This document shows positions 1 through 5,761 of a DNA stretch of 17,140 bases, piece after piece (the first letter of the stretch is position 1; each line of letters starts with the position of its first letter). A model generated the notes under the pieces. It saw nothing but the letters and a program-made list of their open reading frames with translations, did no database searches and had not been told where the DNA came from. Origin of the DNA: an uncultured Chthoniobacterales bacterium. Lineage in GTDB: Bacteria; Verrucomicrobiota; Verrucomicrobiia; Chthoniobacterales; UBA10450. Location: NCBI GenBank assembly GCA_955652255.1, contig CATPAW010000172.1, forward strand, positions 1-17,140. The letters are read 5' to 3'. The position numbers and the translations under genes were made by a program.

Positions 1-206
1 GAACCCCACGCCAGCCAAACCGCGTTTTCCGACATCCCGGGCCGAATCTGGCCCTGGCTCACCAGCGCTTGATCTCTGGGCGAGAGAGTTTGGAAAATTT
101 CCGGATGATTCGAGATCCGGGTCTCGGTCGTGGAACAACTGGTCAGGATAATTGCGCTGGCGGAAAGACCAAGCGTCACTGCCTTGGAAAGAAATCGACG
201 CTTCAT
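1..206 (-). CDS. Small lipoprotein, 3' part outside the window
   Basis: The 68 visible codons begin MKRRFLSKAV and show a basic N-terminus, a hydrophobic stretch and the lipobox L-T-S-C near residue 24, so the product should be exported and lipid-anchored at that Cys. The part after the lipobox is polar, and its RPGMSENAVWLAWG segment (residues ~55-68) resembles the opening of BamE/SmpA-like small lipoproteins. That likeness is a weak inference from a short piece. I chose the ATG at 206 over the in-frame ATG at 218 because 218 lies inside the predicted -10 box. The gene is divergent from moaA and lies outside the molybdenum cofactor cluster. Confidence 0.75.
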   Translation of the reverse strand, partial: MKRRFLSKAVTLGLSASAIILTSCSTTETRISNHPEIFQTLSPRDQALVSQGQIRPGMSENAVWLAWG

Positions 207-213
207 GCGAAAA

Positions 214-241
214 ATCATACAGCCGTAGACTTATGAGTCAA
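214..241 (-). promoter_or_regulatory. Sigma70-type promoter of the lipoprotein gene, leaderless
   Basis: On the minus strand TTGACT (241-236) is followed after 16 bases by TATGAT (219-214), a near-consensus -35/-10 pair. The expected transcription start is about 207-206, which coincides with the ATG at 206. The mRNA would therefore have no 5' leader and no ribosome binding site. Confidence 0.55.
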
Positions 242-292
242 TCCTGTCACTTTCTTGCTTCAGCCCCGCCTTTCCCGTAACGTTGCGCTCGA

Positions 293-1294
293 ATGCAAGA
301 TCGACATGGACATCGTATTTCTTACCTGCGCGTCTCCATCACCGACCGTTGTAACGAGCGTTGCACCTATTGCATGCCGCAGAAACTCCAGGAGTGGCTG
401 CCGCGCGAAGAGATTCTGACATACGAGGAAACCTTGCGCCTCACCCGCATCGCCGCGGACCTGGGCGTGTCGAAAATAAGAATCACCGGCGGCGAACCGC
501 TTACCCGCCGCGGCGTTGTCGATCTTGTCCGGCAAATCTCGCAGCTCTCCGGCCTTCGCGACATTGGTCTTTCGACGAACGGGACATTGCTCGCACGCGA
601 AACGAGTCCGGAGGTTACGATGGCGGCGGCTTTGCGAGATGCCGGCGTGCGATCAGTCAACATCTCCCTCGATACGTTAGATCGACATGTTTATTCCCAA
701 ATCACCGGCCGCGACATGCATTTGCAAGCGCTCAGTGGAATCGACTCTGCCATAGCCGCCGGTTTCGACCAGATCAAACTGAACGCCGTCTTGATGCGCG
801 GCCGGAATGAAGATCAGTTGATTCCGCTCATCCAGTTTGCCGCGGCGCGTAATTTGATCCTGCGTTTCATCGAGATGATGCCCGTGAGCACGAACGAAGT
901 GCTCGATGAAAACAATTTTATGTCGATCCTGGAGGCGAAGCGCGTGGTTGAATCGCATTTTGGCGGTTTGATTCCCGAGCCGGGGTTCCGCACGAACGGT
1001 CCCGCGACTTATTATAAGGTCCCCGGCCGTCAACAACGCATCGGGTTTATCGGCGCGATGACGAACCTTCACTTTTGCGAAAGCTGCAACAAGCTGCGTC
1101 TCACCTGCGATGGCAAATTGCGTCCGTGTCTGGGGAGTTATCTCGAATTCGACATTATGAAACCCCTGCGCGCGGGCGCGAGTGATAACGAGCTTAAACA
1201 GTTCTTTCTCGATGTTGTCGATCGAAAACCCGAACAACACGACTTTCGCAATAATTACAAGCCAAACCGCAAAATGGTCGCGATCGGCGGCTGA
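293..1294 (+). CDS. moaA: GTP 3',8-cyclase MoaA (radical SAM)
   Basis: MoaA performs the first step of molybdenum cofactor synthesis. It converts GTP to 3',8-cyclo-7,8-dihydro-GTP, which MoaC then turns into cyclic pyranopterin monophosphate. The 333 residues match the usual family length. The N-terminal radical-SAM cluster motif C20-x3-C24-x2-C27 is intact. The second, substrate-binding Fe-S cluster ligands are present as C262-x2-C265-x13-C279. The C-terminal Gly-Gly tail needed in MoaA is also there (residues 332-333). SAM-binding GGEP occurs in ITGGEPLTRRG. No strong ribosome binding site precedes the ATG at 293. The gene is followed three bases later by moaC, so the two are very probably co-transcribed. 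The identification is secure. Confidence 0.97.
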   Translation: MQDRHGHRISYLRVSITDRCNERCTYCMPQKLQEWLPREEILTYEETLRLTRIAADLGVSKIRITGGEPLTRRGVVDLVRQISQLSGLRDIGLSTNGTLLARETSPEVTMAAALRDAGVRSVNISLDTLDRHVYSQITGRDMHLQALSGIDSAIAAGFDQIKLNAVLMRGRNEDQLIPLIQFAAARNLILRFIEMMPVSTNEVLDENNFMSILEAKRVVESHFGGLIPEPGFRTNGPATYYKVPGRQQRIGFIGAMTNLHFCESCNKLRLTCDGKLRPCLGSYLEFDIMKPLRAGASDNELKQFFLDVVDRKPEQHDFRNNYKPNRKMVAIGG

Positions 1295-1297
1295 TCG

Positions 1298-1747
1298 ATG
1301 CGACGCCTCACCCACATCGCCGCCGATGGCAGCGCACGGATGGTTGACGTTTCGGCCAAGCCGCAGAGCGCGCGCAGAGCAATTGCGTCTGGAAAAATTC
1401 GACTTCGTCGCGAGACGCTCGAGCTAATTTTCAAAAATAAAATCGCAAAAGGCAATGTTTTTACGACCGCGCGCATCGCGGGCATTCAGGCCGCTAAGCA
1501 AACCGCGCAGCTCATCCCGCTGTGTCACACCCTGCCACTCGGCGAAGTCAAGATCGACATCGTTACCTCGAATGGTGGTGCCGAGGTGAAATGCACCGCC
1601 CTCACGGTGGCGCAGACCGGCGTCGAGATGGAAGCGCTTACCGGAGTGTCGATCGCGTTGCTCACGGTTTATGACATGTGCAAAGCTGTCGACAAAGAAA
1701 TGGAAATCAGTGGCATTCGGTTAATTGAAAAGACGAAGCAACTGTAG
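1298..1747 (+). CDS. moaC: Cyclic pyranopterin monophosphate synthase MoaC
   Basis: MoaC works directly after MoaA, rearranging the cyclo-dihydro-GTP into cyclic pyranopterin monophosphate in the cytoplasm. The 149-residue protein is close to family length. It carries the conserved LIPLCHTLPL segment (72-81), the GVEMEALTGVS segment (108-118) and DMCKAVDKEM (126-135), which holds the active-site Asp and Lys residues. K51 in KGNV corresponds to the other conserved lysine. The start lies three bases after the moaA stop, which supports translational coupling. The last codon and stop (CTG TAG, 1742-1747) are the first six bases of a palindromic repeat. No moaD, moaE or moeA is visible here, so the rest of the pathway must be encoded elsewhere. 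Confidence 0.96.
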   Translation: MRRLTHIAADGSARMVDVSAKPQSARRAIASGKIRLRRETLELIFKNKIAKGNVFTTARIAGIQAAKQTAQLIPLCHTLPLGEVKIDIVTSNGGAEVKCTALTVAQTGVEMEALTGVSIALLTVYDMCKAVDKEMEISGIRLIEKTKQL

Positions 1748-1804
1748 CGGCGGTCTATGACCGCCGTTCGTTCAAAGTTCGGCGTTCACAGAGCGCCGCG
1801 ATAG
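1742..1804. repeat. REP-like double-hairpin repeat, copy 1
   Basis: The element opens with CTGTAGCGG and contains two GC-rich palindromes in a row: CGGCGGTC/GACCGCCG around a TAT-type centre (about 1749-1766), and CGGCGTTC/GAGCGCCG (about 1780-1798). Its right tip has decayed to GCGATAG in place of GCTACAG. It lies between moaC and mogA, overlaps the moaC stop codon and ends 8 bases before the mogA ATG. It may reduce or end transcription after moaAC, or stabilise the upstream mRNA. Confidence 0.85.
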
Positions 1805-1812
1805 TTTCAGCA

Positions 1813-2295
1813 ATGCAAATAACAGTTGGAATCATCACGATCTCAGATCGCGCCAGTGCGGCCGAATATGTCGATCTTGGCGGGCCGGCGCTGAAGGAGA
1901 CCGCACAGAAGGCAGGGTGGCAGGTCCTTTGCGAAGCAGTCGTTCCAGACGAGGCCGCGCGCATCCAAGAAACGATTCGCTCGTTTTCCCAGCAGGGTTG
2001 CGGATTGATTCTGACAACCGGCGGAACCGGCATTGCAGATCGGGATGTAACGCCCGAAGCCGTCCGCGCCATCATGCGCATAGAGTTACCGGGCTTCGGC
2101 GAAGTGATGCGTGCTGAATCAATGAAAATCACGCCCAACGCGATTCTGTCGCGCAGCCTGGCCGCGATTGTCGATCTTTCACTCGTGATTGCGCTTCCGG
2201 GAAAACCCAGCGGCGCGGTAGAATGTCTTGGCTTCGTCGAGGGCGCGATTCCGCATGCGGTCGCGCTCGCCCAGCGTACACCGACTTCGTGCTGA
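1813..2295 (+). CDS. mogA: Molybdopterin adenylyltransferase, MogA/MoaB family
   Basis: MogA-type enzymes activate molybdopterin by adenylation before molybdenum is inserted. MoaB homologues in some bacteria fill the same role. The 160-residue protein has the family's defining TTGGTG (68-73) followed by the acidic IADRDVTPEA segment, and LPGKPSG (128-134), both parts of the molybdopterin-binding site. ITISDRAS near the N-terminus is also typical. The family context with moaA and moaC supports the call. Telling MogA from MoaB by sequence alone is uncertain here. The ATG at 1813 lacks a clear ribosome binding site and comes just after the repeat. The TGA stop lies 4 bases before the next repeat. 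Confidence 0.92.
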   Translation: MQITVGIITISDRASAAEYVDLGGPALKETAQKAGWQVLCEAVVPDEAARIQETIRSFSQQGCGLILTTGGTGIADRDVTPEAVRAIMRIELPGFGEVMRAESMKITPNAILSRSLAAIVDLSLVIALPGKPSGAVECLGFVEGAIPHAVALAQRTPTSC

Positions 2296-2299
2296 AACG

Positions 2300-2362
2300 C
2301 TGTAGCGACGGTCTATGACCGCCGGTTGTTCAAGGCTCGGCGCTCACAGAGCGCCGCTACAG
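2300..2362. repeat. REP-like double-hairpin repeat, copy 2
   Basis: This is a 63-base copy with intact ends CTGTAGCG and CGCTACAG. Inside are the palindromes CGGTCTATGACCG (about 2308-2320) and CGGCGCTC/GAGCGCC (about 2338-2354), joined by a spacer related to that of copy 1 (TTGTTCAAGGCT here, TCGTTCAAAGTT there). It lies after mogA. Its right tip supplies an in-frame CTG TAG to a minus-strand coding remnant. Confidence 0.9.
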
Positions 2363-2419
2363 TGTCACCAGCGTAATCTCGGGCCGGCAATTAAATCGCA
2401 ACCACAGGACGAGTCCGTC
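2357..2419 (-). pseudogene. C-terminal remnant of a lost gene, metallophosphoesterase-like
   Basis: Between the M23 gene's stop and the repeat, one minus-strand frame reads GLVLWLRFNCRPEITLVTL and then stops at the TAG (2359-2357) inside the repeat tip. The RFxCRPEITLxTL pattern resembles the usual C-terminal strand of YkuE-like metallophosphoesterases, as I remember that family. Only about 20 codons are recognisable. The frame upstream shows no metallophosphoesterase motif and runs into the M23 stop codon, so the rest of the gene has been deleted or replaced. This is an inference from a short peptide. Confidence 0.35.
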
Positions 2420-2452
2420 CGGTCGGCGGACAGGATGCCAATGCCAGTTTCT

Positions 2453-3529
2453 TTAATCCGGCCAGATGAGGAGACGCATTAACTCGCGCCCTTTCTTTGT
2501 GAGGTGCGCGCCTGCTCCGCGTCCAGCGATCCGGTCTTGCGTGAGATAGGAATAATCGATCGGGCTTTTTTTGACGTAGCTCAGTTCCGGTTGCTTCACC
2601 TGTTTGGCGCTCGCCTCGATTTTGAGAGGCAGGCCGGAGCGCGCGAATGAAACTTCCCACGATGCAAGATTGACAACCTCATTTGAGCGCACCATCCAAG
2701 GATAGAGTTTGGGTAATTCGAAATTCGGCGATTTCGGCAGGGTCACTTTGTAAAATGTTTCTTCCCCGGCGATGAACTCCGGAATTGTCAGCGACGTTTT
2801 TTGGCGGAGCGCCAGATAAAAACGAGCGATATCGAGTCCCGTAAGATTGACGCCGTTGTAAATGCCGTGGCGGTTTGGATCTTTTTTATAAAACGTGTCG
2901 TGCCACGATTCGAATTCGTGACTAAGCATGAAGTTCAACTCTAAATGCAAATGCGCGCGCGCCTGGTTCAGGCCTTGGCCGGTGTAACCCATCACCGCAA
3001 TGACTTCGCCGCGATGCACCGCCTGGCCGAGTCGAACTGCGATCGCGTTCAGATGTCCGTATAAACTGTAGTAGCTCGAGCCGTCCCAGCGATGTTCGAT
3101 CACAATATACTTCCCGTAGTTCGAATACCCCGGGACGAGGTTTGTGTGTACGACTTTGCCGTCGGCAATGGCGCGCACTTCATCGAGCGGCTCGCCGCGC
3201 GCGTCGCGCTGGAGAGGCCGAATGTCGATCCCTTCATGGAACCGTCTATAAACAATTCCCGCCGCCGTCTCGACCGGGTCGCGGACAAAACCGTATTGAC
3301 CGCCTTCCCATGGCGTCGATTTCACCCCCTTGTAATCGCGTTCGATGTATTGGTAAAACGCGGGCCCGCCGCCTGAGAAAAGCGCGTCGTTCGCCGTCGG
3401 AAGGACAAGATCGACAATCCCGAAATGATCGGGGCTCGCGAATTCTTTCGGAGTCGCTCTCTCACTCTGCGCCATCATCGAGAATTTCAAGCCGGCGAGC
3501 AAGGCGACGACTGCGGCGAGGGGTCGCAT
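2453..3529 (-). CDS. Secreted M23-family peptidase (LytM/peptidoglycan endopeptidase fold)
   Basis: The 358-residue protein starts MRPLAAVVALLAGLKFSMMA, a typical Sec signal peptide, so it acts in the envelope. The M23 zinc site is complete: H98-x3-D102 in HEGID, and H193-x-H195 in HLHLE. H159 in the SLYGHL strand is also typical. M23 enzymes cut peptide cross-links of peptidoglycan or act as LytM-type activators. The insertion after the domain and the C-terminal ~150 residues are not a family I recognise. A longer frame reaches an ATG at 3565, but that would overlap the upstream gene and place residues before the signal peptide, so I prefer 3529. It lies 5 bases after the preceding gene's stop and is probably in one transcript with it. 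Confidence 0.88.
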   Translation of the reverse strand: MRPLAAVVALLAGLKFSMMAQSERATPKEFASPDHFGIVDLVLPTANDALFSGGGPAFYQYIERDYKGVKSTPWEGGQYGFVRDPVETAAGIVYRRFHEGIDIRPLQRDARGEPLDEVRAIADGKVVHTNLVPGYSNYGKYIVIEHRWDGSSYYSLYGHLNAIAVRLGQAVHRGEVIAVMGYTGQGLNQARAHLHLELNFMLSHEFESWHDTFYKKDPNRHGIYNGVNLTGLDIARFYLALRQKTSLTIPEFIAGEETFYKVTLPKSPNFELPKLYPWMVRSNEVVNLASWEVSFARSGLPLKIEASAKQVKQPELSYVKKSPIDYSYLTQDRIAGRGAGAHLTKKGRELMRLLIWPD

Positions 3530-3534
3530 CGCCG

Positions 3535-4002
3535 TTATCGTTTGTGCTCGCCCAGCAAATGCCAATCTTTCTTCATCGATTCGATATCGGCCGCGGTAAG
3601 TCCCGAAGCGATGTAGATTTTTCCGTCCGCGACGCGCTTGTCGATTTCGAGTTCGGTGATCGCCCGCCCATTGATGAAGACAAAAAGTAAACCGCCGCGG
3701 CGTTCGATGCTCAAAGCATCGAGCGCGATCCGTCCGTGATCATCGAGTTGAAAAAGCGCGCCGTAGTTTCCGTTGCCGGCCGGATAAGGCTGGAAAGCCA
3801 CGACATCCCGCTCGGAGATCCGCGCCACTTTTTCAATGGCGATATCTTTGCCGGAGAATTGCGCCCGCACGGAAGTGGCGAAAACCGTCGTGTCGCGCGG
3901 GTTCGCTTCCGCGTGCAAGCGAAACATGCAATGTGGACCTTTGGCCGCCGCTATCTGCAGCAAAAAAACGAAGGCAAGCGCCGTCACCCAGGGAGTCTTC
4001 AT
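3535..4002 (-). CDS. Secreted small protein with SecD-P1-like C-terminal domain
   Basis: The 155-residue product begins with a signal peptide (MKTPWVTALAFVFLLQIAAA, 1-20). From residue ~80 the pattern GALFQLDDHG, then LLFVFINGRA (105-114), then GKIYIASGLTAADIESM (127-143) follows the order seen in the periplasmic P1 head of SecD, where a substrate-like strand leads to an IVLDG-type strand and a GGF-T-xEEA helix. This is a fold-level likeness noted by eye, not a database match. There are no SecD membrane helices, so this is not a translocase. The gene starts a two-gene minus-strand unit with the M23 peptidase. The ATG at 4002 fits both the signal peptide and a promoter 6 bases upstream. Confidence 0.72.
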   Translation of the reverse strand: MKTPWVTALAFVFLLQIAAAKGPHCMFRLHAEANPRDTTVFATSVRAQFSGKDIAIEKVARISERDVVAFQPYPAGNGNYGALFQLDDHGRIALDALSIERRGGLLFVFINGRAITELEIDKRVADGKIYIASGLTAADIESMKKDWHLLGEHKR

Positions 4003-4057
4003 GGCCGATTGATAAAGGGTTTGACAGGATTTGCAACGTTTGCTGTTTAACCCGCTC
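4003..4057. promoter_or_regulatory. Overlapping divergent promoters, both nearly leaderless
   Basis: Only 55 bases separate two divergent starts. Minus strand: TTGCAA (4036-4031), 16 bases, TATCAA (4014-4009), then 6 bases to the ATG at 4002. Plus strand: a perfect TTGACA (4021-4026), 17 bases, then a weak TGTTTA (4044-4049) and the ATG at 4058. Both predicted transcription starts fall within a few bases of the start codons. The two promoters overlap, so they should compete for RNA polymerase. Confidence 0.45.
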
Positions 4058-4588
4058 ATGAAACACACCGCCACTTGCCTTGCTTTGCTGTTCGTGATTG
4101 CGGCACAGACTTTTGGCCAGGAAGCCACTCCCGCCCCGACCGCGAAAAAACGAGGCTGGTTCGGCCGAATTCTCCATCCATTTTCTTCGACCTCGCTTCC
4201 GCGATATCAGGACGCAAAGCTGAACGGTCTCGCTCTCGACTTGCTGGTCGCGCCACAAACCGTGAAATTGTCCGAGGTTCGCCAGCTTGAAATAAAATTG
4301 ACCTTGACCAATCAATCCAAGCGTCCCATCACGCTCGATTTCCCGACCGACCAGCGGATCGAGATTTATTTGAAGAACTCGGCCGACGCGATCCTGACCA
4401 AGTGGTCGGATAATCATGCCATCAGCGAAAGTCCTGGGACGGTTTTGGTCAATCCGCAGGAACACGTCGAATACAACGAGACAATCGCGACGCGCGATCT
4501 GACTCCGAACAAAGTTTTTGTCGCCGAGGTTTTCTTTCCCAAATATCCAGAACTGCGTATCCGCCAAAAATTTCTGACTGCGCCGTGA
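4058..4588 (+). CDS. Secreted BsuPI-domain protein
   Basis: The 176-residue product starts MKHTATCLALLFVIAAQTFG, a clear signal peptide ending near residue 20. After a proline- and lysine-rich linker (22-35), the region ~60-175 reads as one beta-sandwich domain. The segments LEIKLTLTNQSKRPITLDFPTDQRIEIYL and VNPQEHVEYNETI match the BsuPI (intracellular proteinase inhibitor) domain pattern: a strand, 'TN.S..PI.L.FP', a repeated aromatic/acid strand, and a late proline-containing turn. In most proteins this domain is a binding module with no proven inhibitor role. An in-frame ATG at 4031 would lengthen the N-terminus by nine residues and spoil the signal peptide, so I chose 4058. The PHP-phosphatase gene follows closely and may share the transcript. 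Confidence 0.75.
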   Translation: MKHTATCLALLFVIAAQTFGQEATPAPTAKKRGWFGRILHPFSSTSLPRYQDAKLNGLALDLLVAPQTVKLSEVRQLEIKLTLTNQSKRPITLDFPTDQRIEIYLKNSADAILTKWSDNHAISESPGTVLVNPQEHVEYNETIATRDLTPNKVFVAEVFFPKYPELRIRQKFLTAP

Positions 4589-4615
4589 GTGAAAAGGTGG
4601 AGCGCTCGATCCACC

Positions 4616-5401
4616 ATGAAGCTGTTCTCTGATTATCACACCCATCCGCAGGGACATCGGACGCAGCGCTACACCCAGGCGCTTTTGCAGCCCTGGGTCG
4701 ATTCGGCCAGAAAAGCCGGACTCGTTGAAATCGCCTTCACCGATCACGATCGTTATCATGACGGAATAGATTTCGATGAGATCGATCGATTGCAGCAAAA
4801 GAATGACGATCTAAAAATTCGCGCGGGCATCGAGCTGGACAACGATCCGCAAACTTCGGCCGCGGGGCGAAAGTGGGTGGAGAAAAATTGGGACAAACTC
4901 GATTTCGTTCTCGGCTCCGTTCATTTCCTCGAGCGCGACGATCAAATGTTCGACAGCGTTCCGGCAGGCGCGGAGCAATTTGAAGGTCGTAACATCGACA
5001 AGTTGTATTCGGATTATTTTCGACGCGTGCGCGAAATCGCTGCCAGCGGACTTGTCGATTGTCTCGCCCATCTCGATCTCATCAAAATTCACGGCCATCG
5101 CCCGAACGCGGAAATCGGTTCGATTGCCGATGAAACGCTCGAGTTCATTCGCTCGCGCAATCTTGCGATTGAACTTTCCACCGCGGGCTGGCGCAAACCG
5201 GTGAACGAACTTTACCCGGGCGATCGCATCATTGAGCTCGCCACGGCAAAGGCAATCCCATTCACAACCGCGTCCGACGCGCATTCCCACGTGCAGCTCG
5301 GCGAAAACTTTTCGCGGCTCGCGGACAAGATGTCGATCTTAGGCGTGCGCAAAGTTTACGTTTACGCGAAACACAAACGCGAACCACAGCATCTTCTGTA
5401 G
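4616..5401 (+). CDS. PHP-family phosphatase, histidinol-phosphatase-like
   Basis: The 261-residue protein carries every metal ligand expected of the PHP fold, in order: H8-x-H10 in DYHTH, D43-H44-D45 (TDHD), E73 (GIELD), H103 (GSVHF), H152 (AHLDLIK) and D221-x-H223 (SDAHSH). This is the HisK/HisJ-like layout, whose best-known role is removing phosphate from histidinol phosphate. No other his gene is nearby, so another phosphoester substrate is possible. A GTG at 4589 lies directly after the BsuPI stop, but PHP proteins normally begin right before the HxH, so I use the ATG at 4616. An AGGTGGAG sequence lies 13 bases upstream. The final CTG TAG is part of the repeat at 5396-5455. Confidence 0.88.
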   Translation: MKLFSDYHTHPQGHRTQRYTQALLQPWVDSARKAGLVEIAFTDHDRYHDGIDFDEIDRLQQKNDDLKIRAGIELDNDPQTSAAGRKWVEKNWDKLDFVLGSVHFLERDDQMFDSVPAGAEQFEGRNIDKLYSDYFRRVREIAASGLVDCLAHLDLIKIHGHRPNAEIGSIADETLEFIRSRNLAIELSTAGWRKPVNELYPGDRIIELATAKAIPFTTASDAHSHVQLGENFSRLADKMSILGVRKVYVYAKHKREPQHLL

Positions 5402-5455
5402 CGTCGCTCTATGAGCGCCGAAATGCGACCCCGAACGCTTTCGGGGCCGCTACAG
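5396..5455. repeat. REP-like double-hairpin repeat, copy 3, between convergent genes
   Basis: This 60-base element has perfect 8-base inverted tips, CTGTAGCG and CGCTACAG. It holds a left palindrome GCGCTC/GAGCGC-type (about 5401-5420) and a strong right hairpin CCCCGAACGCTTTCGGGG (about 5429-5446). The last Leu codon and TAG of the PHP gene are its first six bases, and those of ybaB are its last six on the other strand. It fills the entire gap between the two convergent genes and is well placed to act as a two-way terminator. Confidence 0.92.
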
Positions 5456-5746
5456 TCCCAACCCACCGGTGATCTTCGACATCTCCGATTGCGCGAGCGT
5501 TTTGCCTTGCTCGATCGCCTGCTTCACGCCATTCAAAACAACTTCCTCGAGAAATTCCACGTCATTCGCATCGACAATCGCCTTGTCGATCTTGATCGAA
5601 ATCACTTCGCCGGCGCCATTCGCCACCACTGTCACTTTTCCGCCGCCCGCGCTTACTTCGACGGTTTTCTCCTCCAGCTCGGCCTGTGTCTTCGCCATTT
5701 GCTCCTGCATCTTTTGCGCCTGTTTCATCAACTTGTTGAGATTCAT
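5450..5746 (-). CDS. ybaB: YbaB/EbfC nucleoid-associated protein
   Basis: This 98-residue protein matches the YbaB/EbfC family in length and layout. It has an N-terminal amphipathic helix (MNLNKLMKQAQKMQEQMAKTQAELEE), the GGGKVTVVANGAGEVISIKID hairpin, and a C-terminal helix ending in the family's usual MSKITGGLGL-type tail. Such proteins form dimers that bind DNA and are linked to chromosome organisation. The gene lies 15 bases after dnaX on the same strand, the conserved dnaX-ybaB order seen in many bacteria, where recR often follows. Here recR is absent from the window and the repeat closes the unit. The CTG TAG that ends the gene is part of that repeat. Confidence 0.95.
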   Translation of the reverse strand: MNLNKLMKQAQKMQEQMAKTQAELEEKTVEVSAGGGKVTVVANGAGEVISIKIDKAIVDANDVEFLEEVVLNGVKQAIEQGKTLAQSEMSKITGGLGL

Positions 5747-5761
5747 ATGCCGATCTTTGGC

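Noticed and set aside
207..292. Possible molybdenum cofactor riboswitch before moaA
   Set aside because: Only 86 bases lie between the divergent starts and they already hold the opposite promoter; no riboswitch-like stems seen.
677..1315. Long antisense frame opposite moaA
   Set aside because: Shadow of a strongly conserved gene; low-complexity, no recognisable domain or start signal.
2402..2435. GC-rich self-complementary stretch after the M23 gene, checked as a ribozyme or terminator
   Set aside because: The conserved hammerhead core is absent and no T-run follows; the stem is short.
3833..4798. 321-codon minus-strand frame across the BsuPI and PHP genes
   Set aside because: It would run antisense to two genes with clear domains and signal peptides, and has no protein-like motif of its own.
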